This document shows, one piece after another, positions 1-9,577 of a stretch of 64,000 bases of DNA. Position 1 is the first letter of the stretch, and every line of letters starts with the position of its first letter. A program made the position numbers and the translations under genes. Location: NCBI GenBank assembly GCA_016704535.1, contig JADIZZ010000023.1, positions 186,001-250,000 on the forward strand, written 5' to 3'. The stretch is from Betaproteobacteria bacterium (GTDB taxonomy: Bacteria; Pseudomonadota; Gammaproteobacteria; Burkholderiales; Burkholderiaceae_C). The notes below the pieces were generated by a model. That model was not told the DNA's origin. It saw nothing but the letters and a program-made list of their open reading frames with translations, and did not search any database.

Positions 1-83
1 GCCAACTGGCCACGCAGTTCGCTGCTGCGTACCAGCAGCAACTGCTGGCGGCGCGCCAGCGTGGCGCTGCGTCGCACGCTCAT
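1..83 (-). CDS. YqjK-like protein, N-terminal part only
   Basis: Reading leftward from the ATG at 83 gives a short basic start (MSVRRSATLARRQQLLL...) that runs off the window edge. Only about 27 residues are visible. Its start overlaps the stop of the YqjE-like gene by ATGA, so the two are translationally coupled. In many proteobacteria a small YqjK protein follows YqjD/ElaB and YqjE in this order, and the Arg/Gln-rich start fits that family. The assignment rests on context more than on sequence. Confidence 0.5.
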   Translation of the reverse strand, partial: MSVRRSATLARRQQLLLVRSSELRGQL

Positions 84-526
84 GGCGGCCCGGGCCTGGT
101 TGCGGGCGGTGAGGGCGGTGAGGCCGATGCAGGCGGCACGGGCTGCAGGCCATCGCGGTCTCGCTGCAATTCACCGAGCGACAGCGCAAACGGCCCGCCT
201 TCGCCCGAGCGCAGCAAGGCGCGGGCCCGCAAGAGCAGACCCGCGCCAGCGGCGACGAATAGCAGGGTCGCCACACCCAGTGCCGGCAGGCGGTAGCCGT
301 CCCAGAACAGCAGCAGCACGAAAGCCACGGCCAGCACCAGGGCCACGCCGAGCAGAAGCAGACCCAGAGCGGCACGCCACAGCGCGTCGAAGAGGCGCAG
401 CTTCTCGGCCTCGAGCTCGGTGCCGAAGAGTTCAAGCCTCACCTGGGCGATGCCCAGCGTGGTGGCCAGCAGGCGGCGCAGCGAATCGAACAGCCCGCCG
501 CTGGCGGGCGGGCCGGTCAAGGCCAT
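80..526 (-). CDS. YqjE-like (phage-holin superfamily) membrane protein
   Basis: 148 residues. The start (residues about 10-50) resembles YqjE proteins: a short helical stretch, then a sequence like VRLELFGTELEAEK, followed by two adjacent hydrophobic helices (about residues 50-72 and 78-100). The C-terminal tail is Pro/Ser rich. YqjE proteins are small inner-membrane proteins of unknown function that usually sit with ribosome-associated YqjD/ElaB proteins. Here the gene is second in a three-gene minus-strand unit, 7 bases after the DUF883 gene, and overlaps the next gene by ATGA. Confidence 0.75.
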   Translation of the reverse strand: MALTGPPASGGLFDSLRRLLATTLGIAQVRLELFGTELEAEKLRLFDALWRAALGLLLLGVALVLAVAFVLLLFWDGYRLPALGVATLLFVAAGAGLLLRARALLRSGEGGPFALSLGELQRDRDGLQPVPPASASPPSPPATRPGPP

Positions 527-533
527 GCCGGGC

Positions 534-857
534 TCAACGCCGGCCGATCAGCATGCCGACGATCAGGCCGACGCCAGCACCGATGGCCACCGACTTCCAG
601 GGGTGCTCGTGTACGTAGTCGTCGGCAGCATGGCCGGCGGCCTTGGCCTTCTCGGTGGCCGCTGCCTGCAAGTCCAGCAGCCTGTGCTTGGATTGCGCCA
701 GGCGTTCCTGCAGGCGCTCGCGCAGACCGGCTGCACCCTCGCCCACCTCGTCGGCAGTCAGCTTGAGCAGTTGCTCGGCATCGGCGACCACGATCCGAAG
801 GTCGGCCATCAGCTTGTCGCGTTGCGTGGCAGTCATCTCGGTCATCTTTCGCTCCAT
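534..857 (-). CDS. DUF883 (ElaB/YqjD-type) tail-anchored protein
   Basis: 107 residues. A long amphipathic helix rich in Glu, Lys and Ala (about residues 10-75) is followed by the family hallmark HEHPWKSVAIGAGVG and a C-terminal glycine-rich transmembrane helix ending in GRR. ElaB/YqjD proteins are anchored in the inner membrane by the C-terminus and in E. coli bind ribosomes in stationary phase. A second Met at residue 5 is an alternative start. First gene of the DUF883-yqjE-yqjK unit. Confidence 0.85.
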   Translation of the reverse strand: MERKMTEMTATQRDKLMADLRIVVADAEQLLKLTADEVGEGAAGLRERLQERLAQSKHRLLDLQAAATEKAKAAGHAADDYVHEHPWKSVAIGAGVGLIVGMLIGRR

Positions 858-958
858 CGGATTGCACGGGGGAGCTCAGAAGTTACCACCGGACTTCCCG
901 GCCAGGCCGCGACATCACTGCGGCGCGGGGGGCTTTGTTGAGCTGACGCAGTCCGTGT

Positions 959-2095
<1,137 letters not shown>

Positions 2096-2143
2096 GGCGC
2101 GGGAGTGTAGGCGCGAGGGGATCCGTCAACCCTGGTCGGCAGA

Positions 2144-2824
2144 CTACTTGCGGACCGGTGGCTTCTTCGCCGTGGCGCCGCGCTGCAGCGCGTCGCTCAT
2201 GCCGATGAGCACGCCGCTGACCATCGCGGTGTAGCTCTCGGCCAGCGCCTGCGCGGCACGCAGGCTGGCCGCGCGCGTGGTGCGCAGCGCCGTCTGCATC
2301 TGCTCGGCCATCTGCTCGGCGGTGGCCGCGGCCTTGGCGCCGGACAGCGTACCGCCGGCCTGCATCTTCTCGAGCACCGGGCCCCAGGCGCCAGCCATCG
2401 GTTCGCCGGCACCGGCGGCGGCCTTCTTCACCGCGGCGAACATCGCGTCTTCCATCTTCTCCAGGTCGGCCAGCGCCTTGCTCAGGTGCTTTTCGCGCAG
2501 GTCGGCACCCTGCGTGGCCAGCGTGCTGAGCGCCACGCGGTTGGCTTCCACGGCCTTCAGCATCGCGGCGTCCATGCCGGCGACGGCCTGGTCCAGCAAC
2601 GACTCGGGGTCGATGTTGGCCGTCATGTTCTTGGCCACACCGGTGCTGGCGGCCTCGGCGACCTGCTTGAGCGCGCCGCGGATGTTCTTCAGCGTCAGCT
2701 CACGCCCCTGCAGCGCGGCCATGGTGGCCTCGGTCGTGGCCTTGCGCAGCTGCGCGCCCTGCTGGGCGGTGGCGCTCTCGAACTGGGCGATCAGCGCGTC
2801 GACATCGAACATCGGCTTGGACAT
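2144..2824 (-). CDS. Ala-rich helical protein, phasin-like, function unknown
   Basis: 226 residues when started at MSKPMFDVDALIAQF (2824). The open frame continues upstream to 2908, but that part has low-complexity frame-shadow composition. The whole protein is predicted helical, rich in Ala, Met, Lys and Glu, with no signal peptide or transmembrane helix. The layout recalls phasins or other granule-surface proteins, and a basic tail (ATAKKPPVRK) ends it. No diagnostic motif is visible, so granule association is only a guess. It lies between the ketoacyl synthase and nitronate monooxygenase genes on the same strand. Confidence 0.6.
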   Translation of the reverse strand: MSKPMFDVDALIAQFESATAQQGAQLRKATTEATMAALQGRELTLKNIRGALKQVAEAASTGVAKNMTANIDPESLLDQAVAGMDAAMLKAVEANRVALSTLATQGADLREKHLSKALADLEKMEDAMFAAVKKAAAGAGEPMAGAWGPVLEKMQAGGTLSGAKAAATAEQMAEQMQTALRTTRAASLRAAQALAESYTAMVSGVLIGMSDALQRGATAKKPPVRK

Positions 2825-2924
2825 GGGGTGGCTCCGTGGGTGGGACAGGACTCGATGCTGGCACCGCGTCGGCAGTGCGGCAAGCGGGAATGCGCCGGGC
2901 AGTGGCACGCGGCCGGCAAGGGTT

Positions 2925-4145
2925 TCAGGCCGCCGGCAGCAGCGCCGCCGGCGTGAGCAGACGTTCGATCAGTTCACGCACGCTGCGGATCTGCGTGCCG
3001 AAGGGCAATTCACCGGCGCCGCGGAAGAACAGGCCCTTCTTCACGTCGCCGCGCAGCGCCGCGGCCAGCTGGTTGTCGATGCAGAACTGGCCCCAGCCCT
3101 TCAGGCCGTCGCGCAGCCCGCATTGCGCCAGGCAGTCGAAGGCCTTGGTGCAGCGGGACTTGGCGTGCGCCACGGCCTGCAGCCGCGCTTCGCTGGCGAG
3201 GTAGTTGCGCAGCCAGGGCGTGCCCACCGCGCGGGCGGGCAGGCCGGCCACGCTGGTGAATTCGACGATGTCCTCGCTGCGCGCCTCGGCCAGCACGCGC
3301 TTGAACTCAGCGTGGGCGTCGCTTTCCAGCGTGACGGCAAAGGGCGTGCCCAGCTGCACCGCCGCGGCGCCCAGGGCCTGCAATTGCGAAATCTCTTCCC
3401 AGCTGCGGATGCCGCCAGCGCAGATCAGCGGCACCTCGCGTTCCAGCCCGGCACTGCGCAGGAAGGCCAGCGACTGGGGAATGACGTTCTCGAAGTCGAA
3501 GCGCGGATCCTTCAGGTCGGCCACGCGCGCCGCCCCCAGGTGGCCACCGGCAAGCCGTGGGTGCTCGATGACGATGGCGTCGGGCAGGCGCTTCTTGCGC
3601 TCCCACTTCTTCACGATGAGCTGCACGCCGCGCGCGTCGCTCAGTATGGGGATGAGCGCGGCCTTCGGGTGGTCCTGCGCCAGGTCGGGCAGGTCCAGCG
3701 GCAGGCCCGCACCCACCACCACGGCGTCGATGCCGTCTTCCAGCGCACGTTTGACCGAAGCCGCATAGGCGCTGACGGCACGCATGACGTTCACGGCGAG
3801 CAGGCCGCGGCCGCCGCTGAGCTCACGTGCGGCGGCGATCTCGCGCGACAGGGCCTCGAGATTGGCGTCGTCGATGGTTTCCTTGGCGCCGTGGTCCGGG
3901 TCCAGGCCCGTCGTGCGTTCCATCAGGTCGGGGTGGTGGCGGCGCAGGTCGACGCTGGACAAGGTGCCCACGCCGCCGGCGGCGGCCACCGCACCGGCCA
4001 GGCCATGTGCCGAGACACCCACGCCCATGCCACCCTGCACCACGGGCAGCAGCGAGCGGCCACCCAGTTGCAGTGGCCTCAGGCCGCTGCGTTGCAGCAG
4101 CGCCCAAAGGCCGGCAGGCACGGGCGAAGGCGCAGTGCCGTTCAC
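2925..4145 (-). CDS. nitronate monooxygenase / 2-nitropropane dioxygenase family
   Basis: 406 residues with a GTG start at 4145. A TIM-barrel FMN enzyme of the NPD family: VVQGGMGVGVS near the N-terminus, LICAGGIRSWEEI and AVQLGTPFAVT in the phosphate-binding part of the barrel. Family members oxidise nitronates or act as enoyl reductases. A Cys-rich stretch near residues 330-350 (SRCTKAFDCLAQCGL) is typical of a longer NPD subgroup. The start overlaps the stop of the upstream uspA gene (GTGA), so the two are co-translated and this gene probably shares the Fnr-type promoter in front of uspA. Confidence 0.8.
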   Translation of the reverse strand: MNGTAPSPVPAGLWALLQRSGLRPLQLGGRSLLPVVQGGMGVGVSAHGLAGAVAAAGGVGTLSSVDLRRHHPDLMERTTGLDPDHGAKETIDDANLEALSREIAAARELSGGRGLLAVNVMRAVSAYAASVKRALEDGIDAVVVGAGLPLDLPDLAQDHPKAALIPILSDARGVQLIVKKWERKKRLPDAIVIEHPRLAGGHLGAARVADLKDPRFDFENVIPQSLAFLRSAGLEREVPLICAGGIRSWEEISQLQALGAAAVQLGTPFAVTLESDAHAEFKRVLAEARSEDIVEFTSVAGLPARAVGTPWLRNYLASEARLQAVAHAKSRCTKAFDCLAQCGLRDGLKGWGQFCIDNQLAAALRGDVKKGLFFRGAGELPFGTQIRSVRELIERLLTPAALLPAA

Positions 4146-4585
4146 CGCAGCACCAGCACCGGCAGCTTGCTGCGCGAGATGACGCTCTTGGTGTGCGAAC
4201 CGAAGAACAGTTCGCCCAAGGCGCCGCGGCCGTGGGTGGCCATCACGACGAGATCGCAGCCAAAGGTCTCGGCCGCTTCGACGATGGCATCGTCCACCGC
4301 CTCGGTGCGCTTGAAGTGGCCACTGAACGGCACGCCCGCGGCATCGGCGGCGGCATGGAACTTCGCCAGCAGTTCACGGGCATGGCCCTCGGTGCGCGTG
4401 CGGTGCTCTTCCGTCTTGTCGAGGTAGGCGTTCAGCCCCGAACTGCCCGAGGGCAGCGGCGCCATGGGCTCGGCAACGAAACCGGTGACGCGCGCCCCCA
4501 GCCTTTGCGCCAGCGCGATGCTGGAGTCGACGGCGCTTTGCGAGAGTTCGCTGCCGTCGATGGGGACGAGGAGATGGATATACAT
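4142..4585 (-). CDS. universal stress protein, UspA family
   Basis: 147 residues from the ATG at 4585 (MYIHLLVPIDGSELS). It carries the N-terminal VPxDGS strand and the C-terminal nucleotide-binding signature G-x2-G-x9-G-S/T (ATHGRGALGELFFGSHTKSVI), so it is the ATP-binding type. A cytosolic stress protein often induced under energy limitation or low oxygen. The promoter region carries a Crp/Fnr-type operator (4658-4671) with a -10 hexamer at the spacing for class II activation, which supports anaerobic induction. Co-translated with the nitronate monooxygenase gene. Confidence 0.9.
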   Translation of the reverse strand: MYIHLLVPIDGSELSQSAVDSSIALAQRLGARVTGFVAEPMAPLPSGSSGLNAYLDKTEEHRTRTEGHARELLAKFHAAADAAGVPFSGHFKRTEAVDDAIVEAAETFGCDLVVMATHGRGALGELFFGSHTKSVISRSKLPVLVLR

Positions 4586-4629
4586 GCACACGCCTTGGCT
4601 CCCCGGAAACAGCCCGGGGTTGTGCGCCG

Positions 4630-4671
4630 AGTCTAGGCAGCGCAGCTGACGCGGGCCTTGACAGGTGTCAA
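4630..4671 (-). promoter_or_regulatory. Crp/Fnr-type operator and -10 for uspA
   Basis: Palindrome TTGAC-AGGT-GTCAA at 4658-4671. Read toward uspA, exactly 22 bases separate it from TAGACT (4630-4635), the spacing expected when an Fnr-family dimer sits at -41.5. The operator is 72 bases before the uspA start codon. Fnr consensus is TTGAT-N4-ATCAA, so the innermost base of each arm deviates. The same geometry recurs at 52100 and 55549. Binding is inferred, not shown. Confidence 0.65.
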
Positions 4672-4738
4672 GCCCCGGGCCGCGGCTCAGGTGGCATTCG
4701 GTATGCTCGGTGCCCCATCCCCGCCGGAGCCCCGTGCC

Positions 4739-5821
4739 ATGACCCGCGTCTTCAACTTCAGCGCCGGCCCCGCCGCCCTGCCCGAACCCGTGCTGCGCCA
4801 GGCCGCCGACGAAATGCTCGACTGGCACGGCAGCGGCATGAGCGTGATGGAGATGAGCCACCGCGGCAAGGAGTTCATCGCCATCGCCGACGAAGCGGAA
4901 GCCCTGTTTCGCGAGCTGCTGGCCGTGCCCGCGAACTACAAGGTGCTTTTCATGCAGGGCGGTGCCATCGCCGAAAACGCCATCGTGCCGATGAACCTGC
5001 TGCGCGGCCATGCCAGCGCCGACTACATCGACACCGGCGAGTGGAGCAAGAAGTCGCTGAAGGAAGCGCAGAAGTACGGCCGCGTGAACGTCGCGGCCAG
5101 TGCCGCCGAAAGCGGCTACACGACGATCCCGCCGCGCGAGACCTGGAAGCTCGACCCGAACGCCGCCTACGTGCACATCTGCAGCAACGAGACCATCGGC
5201 GGTGTCGAATACCACTTCACGCCCGACGTCGGCAGCGTGCCGCTGGTAGCCGACATGAGCAGCAGCATCCTCAGCCGCCCGGTCGATGTCTCGAAGTACG
5301 GGCTGATCTACGGCGGTGCGCAGAAGAACATCGGCCCGGCCGGACTGACCATCGTCATCGTGCGCGAAGACCTGCTGGGCGGCGCGTTGGCGATCACGCC
5401 CTCGGCCTTCGACTACAAGGTCGTGGCCGACAACGGCAGCATGTACAACACGCCGCCCACCTACGGCATCTATATCGCCGGGCTGGTGTTCAAGTGGATC
5501 AAGGCCCGCGGCGGCCTGGTGGCGATGGAAGCGCACAACCGCGCCAAGGCCGCCGTGCTCTACGACTACCTCGACAACACCGGCTTCTACTCGGCGCCAG
5601 TGGCGCGCGAGTGCCGCAGCCTGATGAACGTGCCCTTCAAGCTGAAGGACCCCGCGCTCGACGCCGCTTTCCTGAAGGGCGCCGAGGCACTGGGCATGGT
5701 GCAGCTGAAGGGCCACCGCTCGGTCGGCGGCATGCGCGCGTCGATCTACAACGCGATGCCCATCGAAGGTGTGCAGGCGCTGGTGGCCTACATGAAGGAC
5801 TTCGAGGCCCGCCATGGTTGA
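4739..5821 (+). CDS. serC: phosphoserine aminotransferase
   Basis: 360 residues from MTRVFNFSAGPAALP. A fold-type I PLP enzyme that makes 3-phosphoserine from 3-phosphohydroxypyruvate and glutamate, and also acts in pyridoxal phosphate synthesis. Family landmarks seen: FSAGPAALP at the start, MSHRGKEF, the PLP-lysine region YGGAQKNIGPAGL, and the C-terminal RASIYNAMP. Length matches SerC. The ATG at 4739 is chosen because the upstream extension is not family-like. It overlaps the next gene, serA, by 8 bases, forming a serine-biosynthesis operon divergent from uspA. Confidence 0.95.
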   Translation: MTRVFNFSAGPAALPEPVLRQAADEMLDWHGSGMSVMEMSHRGKEFIAIADEAEALFRELLAVPANYKVLFMQGGAIAENAIVPMNLLRGHASADYIDTGEWSKKSLKEAQKYGRVNVAASAAESGYTTIPPRETWKLDPNAAYVHICSNETIGGVEYHFTPDVGSVPLVADMSSSILSRPVDVSKYGLIYGGAQKNIGPAGLTIVIVREDLLGGALAITPSAFDYKVVADNGSMYNTPPTYGIYIAGLVFKWIKARGGLVAMEAHNRAKAAVLYDYLDNTGFYSAPVARECRSLMNVPFKLKDPALDAAFLKGAEALGMVQLKGHRSVGGMRASIYNAMPIEGVQALVAYMKDFEARHG

Positions 5822-7013
5822 CAGCGCACCCGACACGCGCATGCCCGTCCTGCTTCTGAGCACGATCTCGCCGGCCGGGCTGAAACGCCTGCCGGCCGAC
5901 CGTTACGTGGTCAACCGTTTCGTCGCCGAGCCCGCGGCCATCCTGGTGCGCAGCACCGACATGCATGCGATGGTGCTGCCCGCCAGCGTGCGCGCGGTGG
6001 CGCGTGCCGGTGCCGGCACCAACAACATCCCGGTGTCGGCGCTGAGTGCACGCGGCATGCCGGTCTTCAACGCGCCGGGTGCCAACGCCAATGCGGTGAA
6101 GGAACTGGTGCTGGCCGGCATGCTGATGGCCGCGCGCCACATCGCGCCGGCGCTGCAGTTCGTTGCTGGTCTCGACATCGGCGCCAGCGACCTGGAGGAC
6201 CGCATCGAAAACGGCAAGAAGGCCTTTGCCGGCAGCGAACTGCGCGGCCAGACGCTGGGCATCGTCGGCCTGGGCAAGGTGGGTGCGATGGTGGCCGACG
6301 CGGCCATTTCGCTGGGCATGCACGTGCTGGGCTACGACCCCGAGATCACGGTCGACGCCGCCTGGAGCCTGCCGGCGCAGGTCAAGCGCGCCGGCAGCGT
6401 CGACGAGGTGCTGCGTGGCGCCCACTTCGTCAGCCTTCACGTGCCGCTGCTGCCGGCGACGCGTGGGCTCGTGGGCACGGGCAACATCGGGCTGATGAGA
6501 CGTGGCGCGGTGCTGCTCAACTTCAGCCGCGATGGCGTCGTCGACCACGCCGCCGTGCGGCACGCGCTGGACGGCGAAGGCCTGGGCGGCTATGTCTGCG
6601 ACTTCCCCAGCCCCGCACTGCACGGCCATCCGAAGGTGGTGGCGCTGCCCCATCTGGGTGCCAGCACGCGCGAGGCCGAGGAGCAGTGCGCGGTGATGGT
6701 CGTCGACCAGTTGCGCGCCTACCTCGAAGACGGGCAGGTCAGCAATGCGGTGAACTTCCCCACCGTGCAGATGGCGCGCGAGGCGCCGTTCCGCGTGGCC
6801 ATCGCCAACGCCAACGTGCCCAACATGCTGGGGCAGATCTCCACCACGATGGCCAGCGCGGGGCTGAACATTCACAACATGGTCAACAAGAGCCGTGGCG
6901 AGATGGCCTATACGCTGGTCGACCTGGAGACACCGGTCGGCCCCGAGGTGCTGGCAGCGCTAGGCGCGATCGAGGGTGTGCTCTCGGTGCGCTACCTGCC
7001 GACAGCCGCATAA
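5814..7013 (+). CDS. serA: D-3-phosphoglycerate dehydrogenase
   Basis: 399 residues. NAD-binding Rossmann motif LGIVGLGKVGAMVAD, the D-hydroxyacid dehydrogenase signature near VSLHVPLLPATRGLVG, and the catalytic His in VALPHLGASTREAEE. A C-terminal ACT domain (about residues 320-399, ANVPNMLGQISTTMASAG...) should bind serine for feedback control. It catalyses the first committed step of serine synthesis. It is co-translated with serC; an in-frame Met (MPVLLLST) a few codons downstream is an alternative start. Confidence 0.93.
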   Translation: MVDSAPDTRMPVLLLSTISPAGLKRLPADRYVVNRFVAEPAAILVRSTDMHAMVLPASVRAVARAGAGTNNIPVSALSARGMPVFNAPGANANAVKELVLAGMLMAARHIAPALQFVAGLDIGASDLEDRIENGKKAFAGSELRGQTLGIVGLGKVGAMVADAAISLGMHVLGYDPEITVDAAWSLPAQVKRAGSVDEVLRGAHFVSLHVPLLPATRGLVGTGNIGLMRRGAVLLNFSRDGVVDHAAVRHALDGEGLGGYVCDFPSPALHGHPKVVALPHLGASTREAEEQCAVMVVDQLRAYLEDGQVSNAVNFPTVQMAREAPFRVAIANANVPNMLGQISTTMASAGLNIHNMVNKSRGEMAYTLVDLETPVGPEVLAALGAIEGVLSVRYLPTAA

Positions 7014-7067
7014 GGCGGAGACCGCAGACGCCGGCGACGGCGAGCTGCCGAAAGGCGCCGGAAACGC

Positions 7068-7099
7068 CACGGGCCGGCGGTTTTCACCGCCGGCCCGTG
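7068..7099. terminator. bidirectional hairpin between serA and thiolase
   Basis: A perfect 13-bp inverted repeat, CACGGGCCGGCGG and its complement, around the 6-base loop TTTTCA. It sits between convergent genes. There is no clear T-run on either side, so it may act as a strong hairpin with Rho or as an mRNA 3' stabiliser. Confidence 0.6.
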
Positions 7100-7118
7100 A
7101 CTGTTCAGACAGCGAGGA

Positions 7119-8303
7119 TCAGAGCCGCTCGAACACCGCCGCGATGCCCTGCCCGCCACCGATGCACATCGTCACCAGCGCGTAGCGGCCGCCAGTGCGG
7201 TGCAGTTCGTAGATCGCCTTGGTGGCCAGGAAGGCGCCGCTGCAGCCGATCGGGTGGCCCAGAGCGATCGCTCCGCCGTTGGGGTTGACCTTGCTCATGT
7301 CGAGCTCCAGCCCGCGCGCCACGGCGATGGCCTGCGCTGCGAAGGCCTCGTTGCTCTCGATGACGTCCATCTGGTCGAGCGTGAAGCCGCCCTTCTTCAG
7401 CGCCAGCTTGGTGGCCGGGATCGGGCCTTCGCCCATCACGTCGTTGGGCACACCGGCAATCGCGTAGCTGGCCAGGCGGGCCATCGGCTTGTGGCCGGCG
7501 GTGGCGGCCACGGCGGCGTCGGCCAGCACGAAGAAGGCCGCACCGTCGTTGATGCCCGAGGCGTTGCCCGCCGTCACCGACCCGTCCTTCTTGAACGCCG
7601 GCTTCATCTTGGCCAGCGTTTCCAGCGTCGTGCCCGCCTTCACGTGCTCGTCGGTGTCGAAGGTCACGTCGCCCTTGCGGGTCTGCTTGACGATGGGCAC
7701 GATCTGGCTCTTGAAGCGACCCTCGGCGATGGCCGCGGCGGCCTTGCGGTGCGAGTCGACGGCCAGCTGGTCCTGCTCTTCACGCGTGATGCCCCACTTC
7801 GTGACGAGGTTTTCGGCGGTGATGCCCATGTGGCCGACGCCGAAGGGGTCGGTCAGCGCGGCGACCATCGAGTCGATGAGCTTGGTGTCGCCCATGCGTG
7901 CGCCGTTGCGCATCGCCGTCGACAGGTAGGCGCCGCGCGACATCACTTCGACGCCACCGCCGACGCCGTAGTCGCAGTCGCCCAGCAGGATGTTCTGCGC
8001 CGTCGTCACGATGGCCTGCAGGCCCGACGAACACAGCCGGTTGACGGCCATGGCCACGCTTTCCATCGGCAGGCCGGCCTGGATCGAGGCCACGCGCGCC
8101 ACGTAGGGGTAGCGGCTCTCGGTGGGGATGCAGTTGCCCACCGTCACGTAGTTGATGGCCTTGGGGTCGACTCCCGAACGCTTGACGGCCTCTTTCATCA
8201 CGGTGCCGGCCAGCTCGGCCGGTTCGATGTCGGCCAGGGCGCCGTTGAAGGTGCCGATGGCGGAACGGGCTGCGCCGAGAACCACGACGTCGCGCTTGCT
8301 CAT
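7119..8303 (-). CDS. acetyl-CoA acetyltransferase (thiolase)
   Basis: 394 residues from MSKRDVVVLGAARSAIG. The three thiolase signatures are present: active-site Cys in NRLCSSGLQAI, His in GHPIGCSGAF, and the second Cys in CIGGGQGIAAVF. Length and sequence fit biosynthetic or degradative thiolase II, which condenses or cleaves acetoacetyl-CoA. Linked PHB genes are absent, so whether it serves PHB synthesis or beta-oxidation cannot be told. The start is chosen at 8303; the upstream in-frame extension is poor. Confidence 0.92.
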   Translation of the reverse strand: MSKRDVVVLGAARSAIGTFNGALADIEPAELAGTVMKEAVKRSGVDPKAINYVTVGNCIPTESRYPYVARVASIQAGLPMESVAMAVNRLCSSGLQAIVTTAQNILLGDCDYGVGGGVEVMSRGAYLSTAMRNGARMGDTKLIDSMVAALTDPFGVGHMGITAENLVTKWGITREEQDQLAVDSHRKAAAAIAEGRFKSQIVPIVKQTRKGDVTFDTDEHVKAGTTLETLAKMKPAFKKDGSVTAGNASGINDGAAFFVLADAAVAATAGHKPMARLASYAIAGVPNDVMGEGPIPATKLALKKGGFTLDQMDVIESNEAFAAQAIAVARGLELDMSKVNPNGGAIALGHPIGCSGAFLATKAIYELHRTGGRYALVTMCIGGGQGIAAVFERL

Positions 8304-8438
8304 GGGGATGTCTCCTGTAGGTTGGGGGAACGAGAAAACCGCTAGTGGGCACCCGGCGGCTGGCAAAAGGCTGACAAAGACCGGGCTGAGAGCTTACATG
8401 CCGGGCCAAGCCGGCTGCGGCGCACTGCAGCGCCGGCC

Positions 8439-9536
8439 ATGCTTGGGCAGAATCTTGCCATCTTTCACCAGCCGCCCGGGCCCCACCGGCGGGACCCCCC
8501 TGCCGCCGTGCGAAACGCGCCCCTTGCCCCCGTCACGCCGCTCAGCCATCACGAGATCCTGAGCCTGGTCGAGCCGTTCACACGGCGTGGGCGCCATGTC
8601 GACCTGGCGGCCAGCGACCGCGCCGCGCGCAAGCTCGTCTTCAAGCCGCTCGACCACCCCGCCGACGGTGAGACCCGCCCCGCGCTGCGCGAGACCTTGC
8701 AGCTGGAAGGCGCCGGCGCTGGCCGCTGGCGCCTGACGCGCCTGCTGACGCTGCCGGGCGGGCTGCAGGCCAGCCTGGAAGCCGAGGGCGCGACGCCGGC
8801 CGAGCTGCTGGCGCGGGTGACCGCCATTCCGCTGCAGCGCCAGGTCATCGCCGACGCCGGCCTGCTGGTGGCCAAGCAGCAGCGGCTGGAACAACGCAGC
8901 CCGATGGCCCCCGAGGCCCTGGCCGACGAGGCCGCCCTGGCCGCGGCCCCGGTGCTGATGCACCAGGCCACGGCGCAGCTCGACGGGCTGAGGCTGCAGA
9001 TGAAGGTGAGCCCGGTGAAGGGTATCTCCGGCGAGATCGAACTGGAGCCCACCGACGACGCCGTGCCGGGCCTGCCCGACGACCTGCTGGCCGTGCTCGG
9101 CTGGAGCTGGGCGCGGCTCATCAAGCGCCAGCACGGCTGGACGACCCGCCTGCGCCTGCGCGGCGAAGGCTACAAGCGTTGCCGCGACGCCGAAACCAAG
9201 CTTGAACTGGCCGTGCGCCACGTGGCCAAGACACTGGCCGAGCCGCCGGCGCGTTTCCACGACCAGCGCGTCGGCGCACGCTGGGGCGTGGTGGCGCGCC
9301 GCACGCTGCCGCTGTTGGGCAGCGCGGTGATGATCGCCGCCGCCGGTGTCTTCGCGAAGCTGGAGCCCGACCTGGCGCAGGACTCGGTGCTGCGCATGCT
9401 CATCTTCCACGCACCGCCCATCCTGCTGGTGATCCTCTTCAGCCTGAACGAGCTGCCGCGCGTGGAGATTCCTCCGCTGCCACGCCGCCCGCGCGGCGAC
9501 AGCTGGCGTCCGCGCGCGGTGACCAGCGGCACCTGA
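8439..9536 (+). CDS. uncharacterised membrane-anchored protein upstream of the AAA/VWA pair
   Basis: Up to 365 residues from the ATG at 8439; a GTG at 8508 is an alternative because the first 23 residues look atypical. A large soluble part (about residues 35-285) has no motif I recognise. Near the C-terminus are two hydrophobic helices (about 288-310 and 320-335) with a short basic tail. It ends 41 bases before the AAA ATPase gene on the same strand, so the three genes 8439-12039 probably form a unit. Codon usage matches the surroundings, so it is very likely real. Confidence 0.7.
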   Translation: MLGQNLAIFHQPPGPHRRDPPAAVRNAPLAPVTPLSHHEILSLVEPFTRRGRHVDLAASDRAARKLVFKPLDHPADGETRPALRETLQLEGAGAGRWRLTRLLTLPGGLQASLEAEGATPAELLARVTAIPLQRQVIADAGLLVAKQQRLEQRSPMAPEALADEAALAAAPVLMHQATAQLDGLRLQMKVSPVKGISGEIELEPTDDAVPGLPDDLLAVLGWSWARLIKRQHGWTTRLRLRGEGYKRCRDAETKLELAVRHVAKTLAEPPARFHDQRVGARWGVVARRTLPLLGSAVMIAAAGVFAKLEPDLAQDSVLRMLIFHAPPILLVILFSLNELPRVEIPPLPRRPRGDSWRPRAVTSGT

Positions 9537-9577
9537 ACACGGCCACCGCGCCGGTTCCTGCACACACGAAAGCGACG

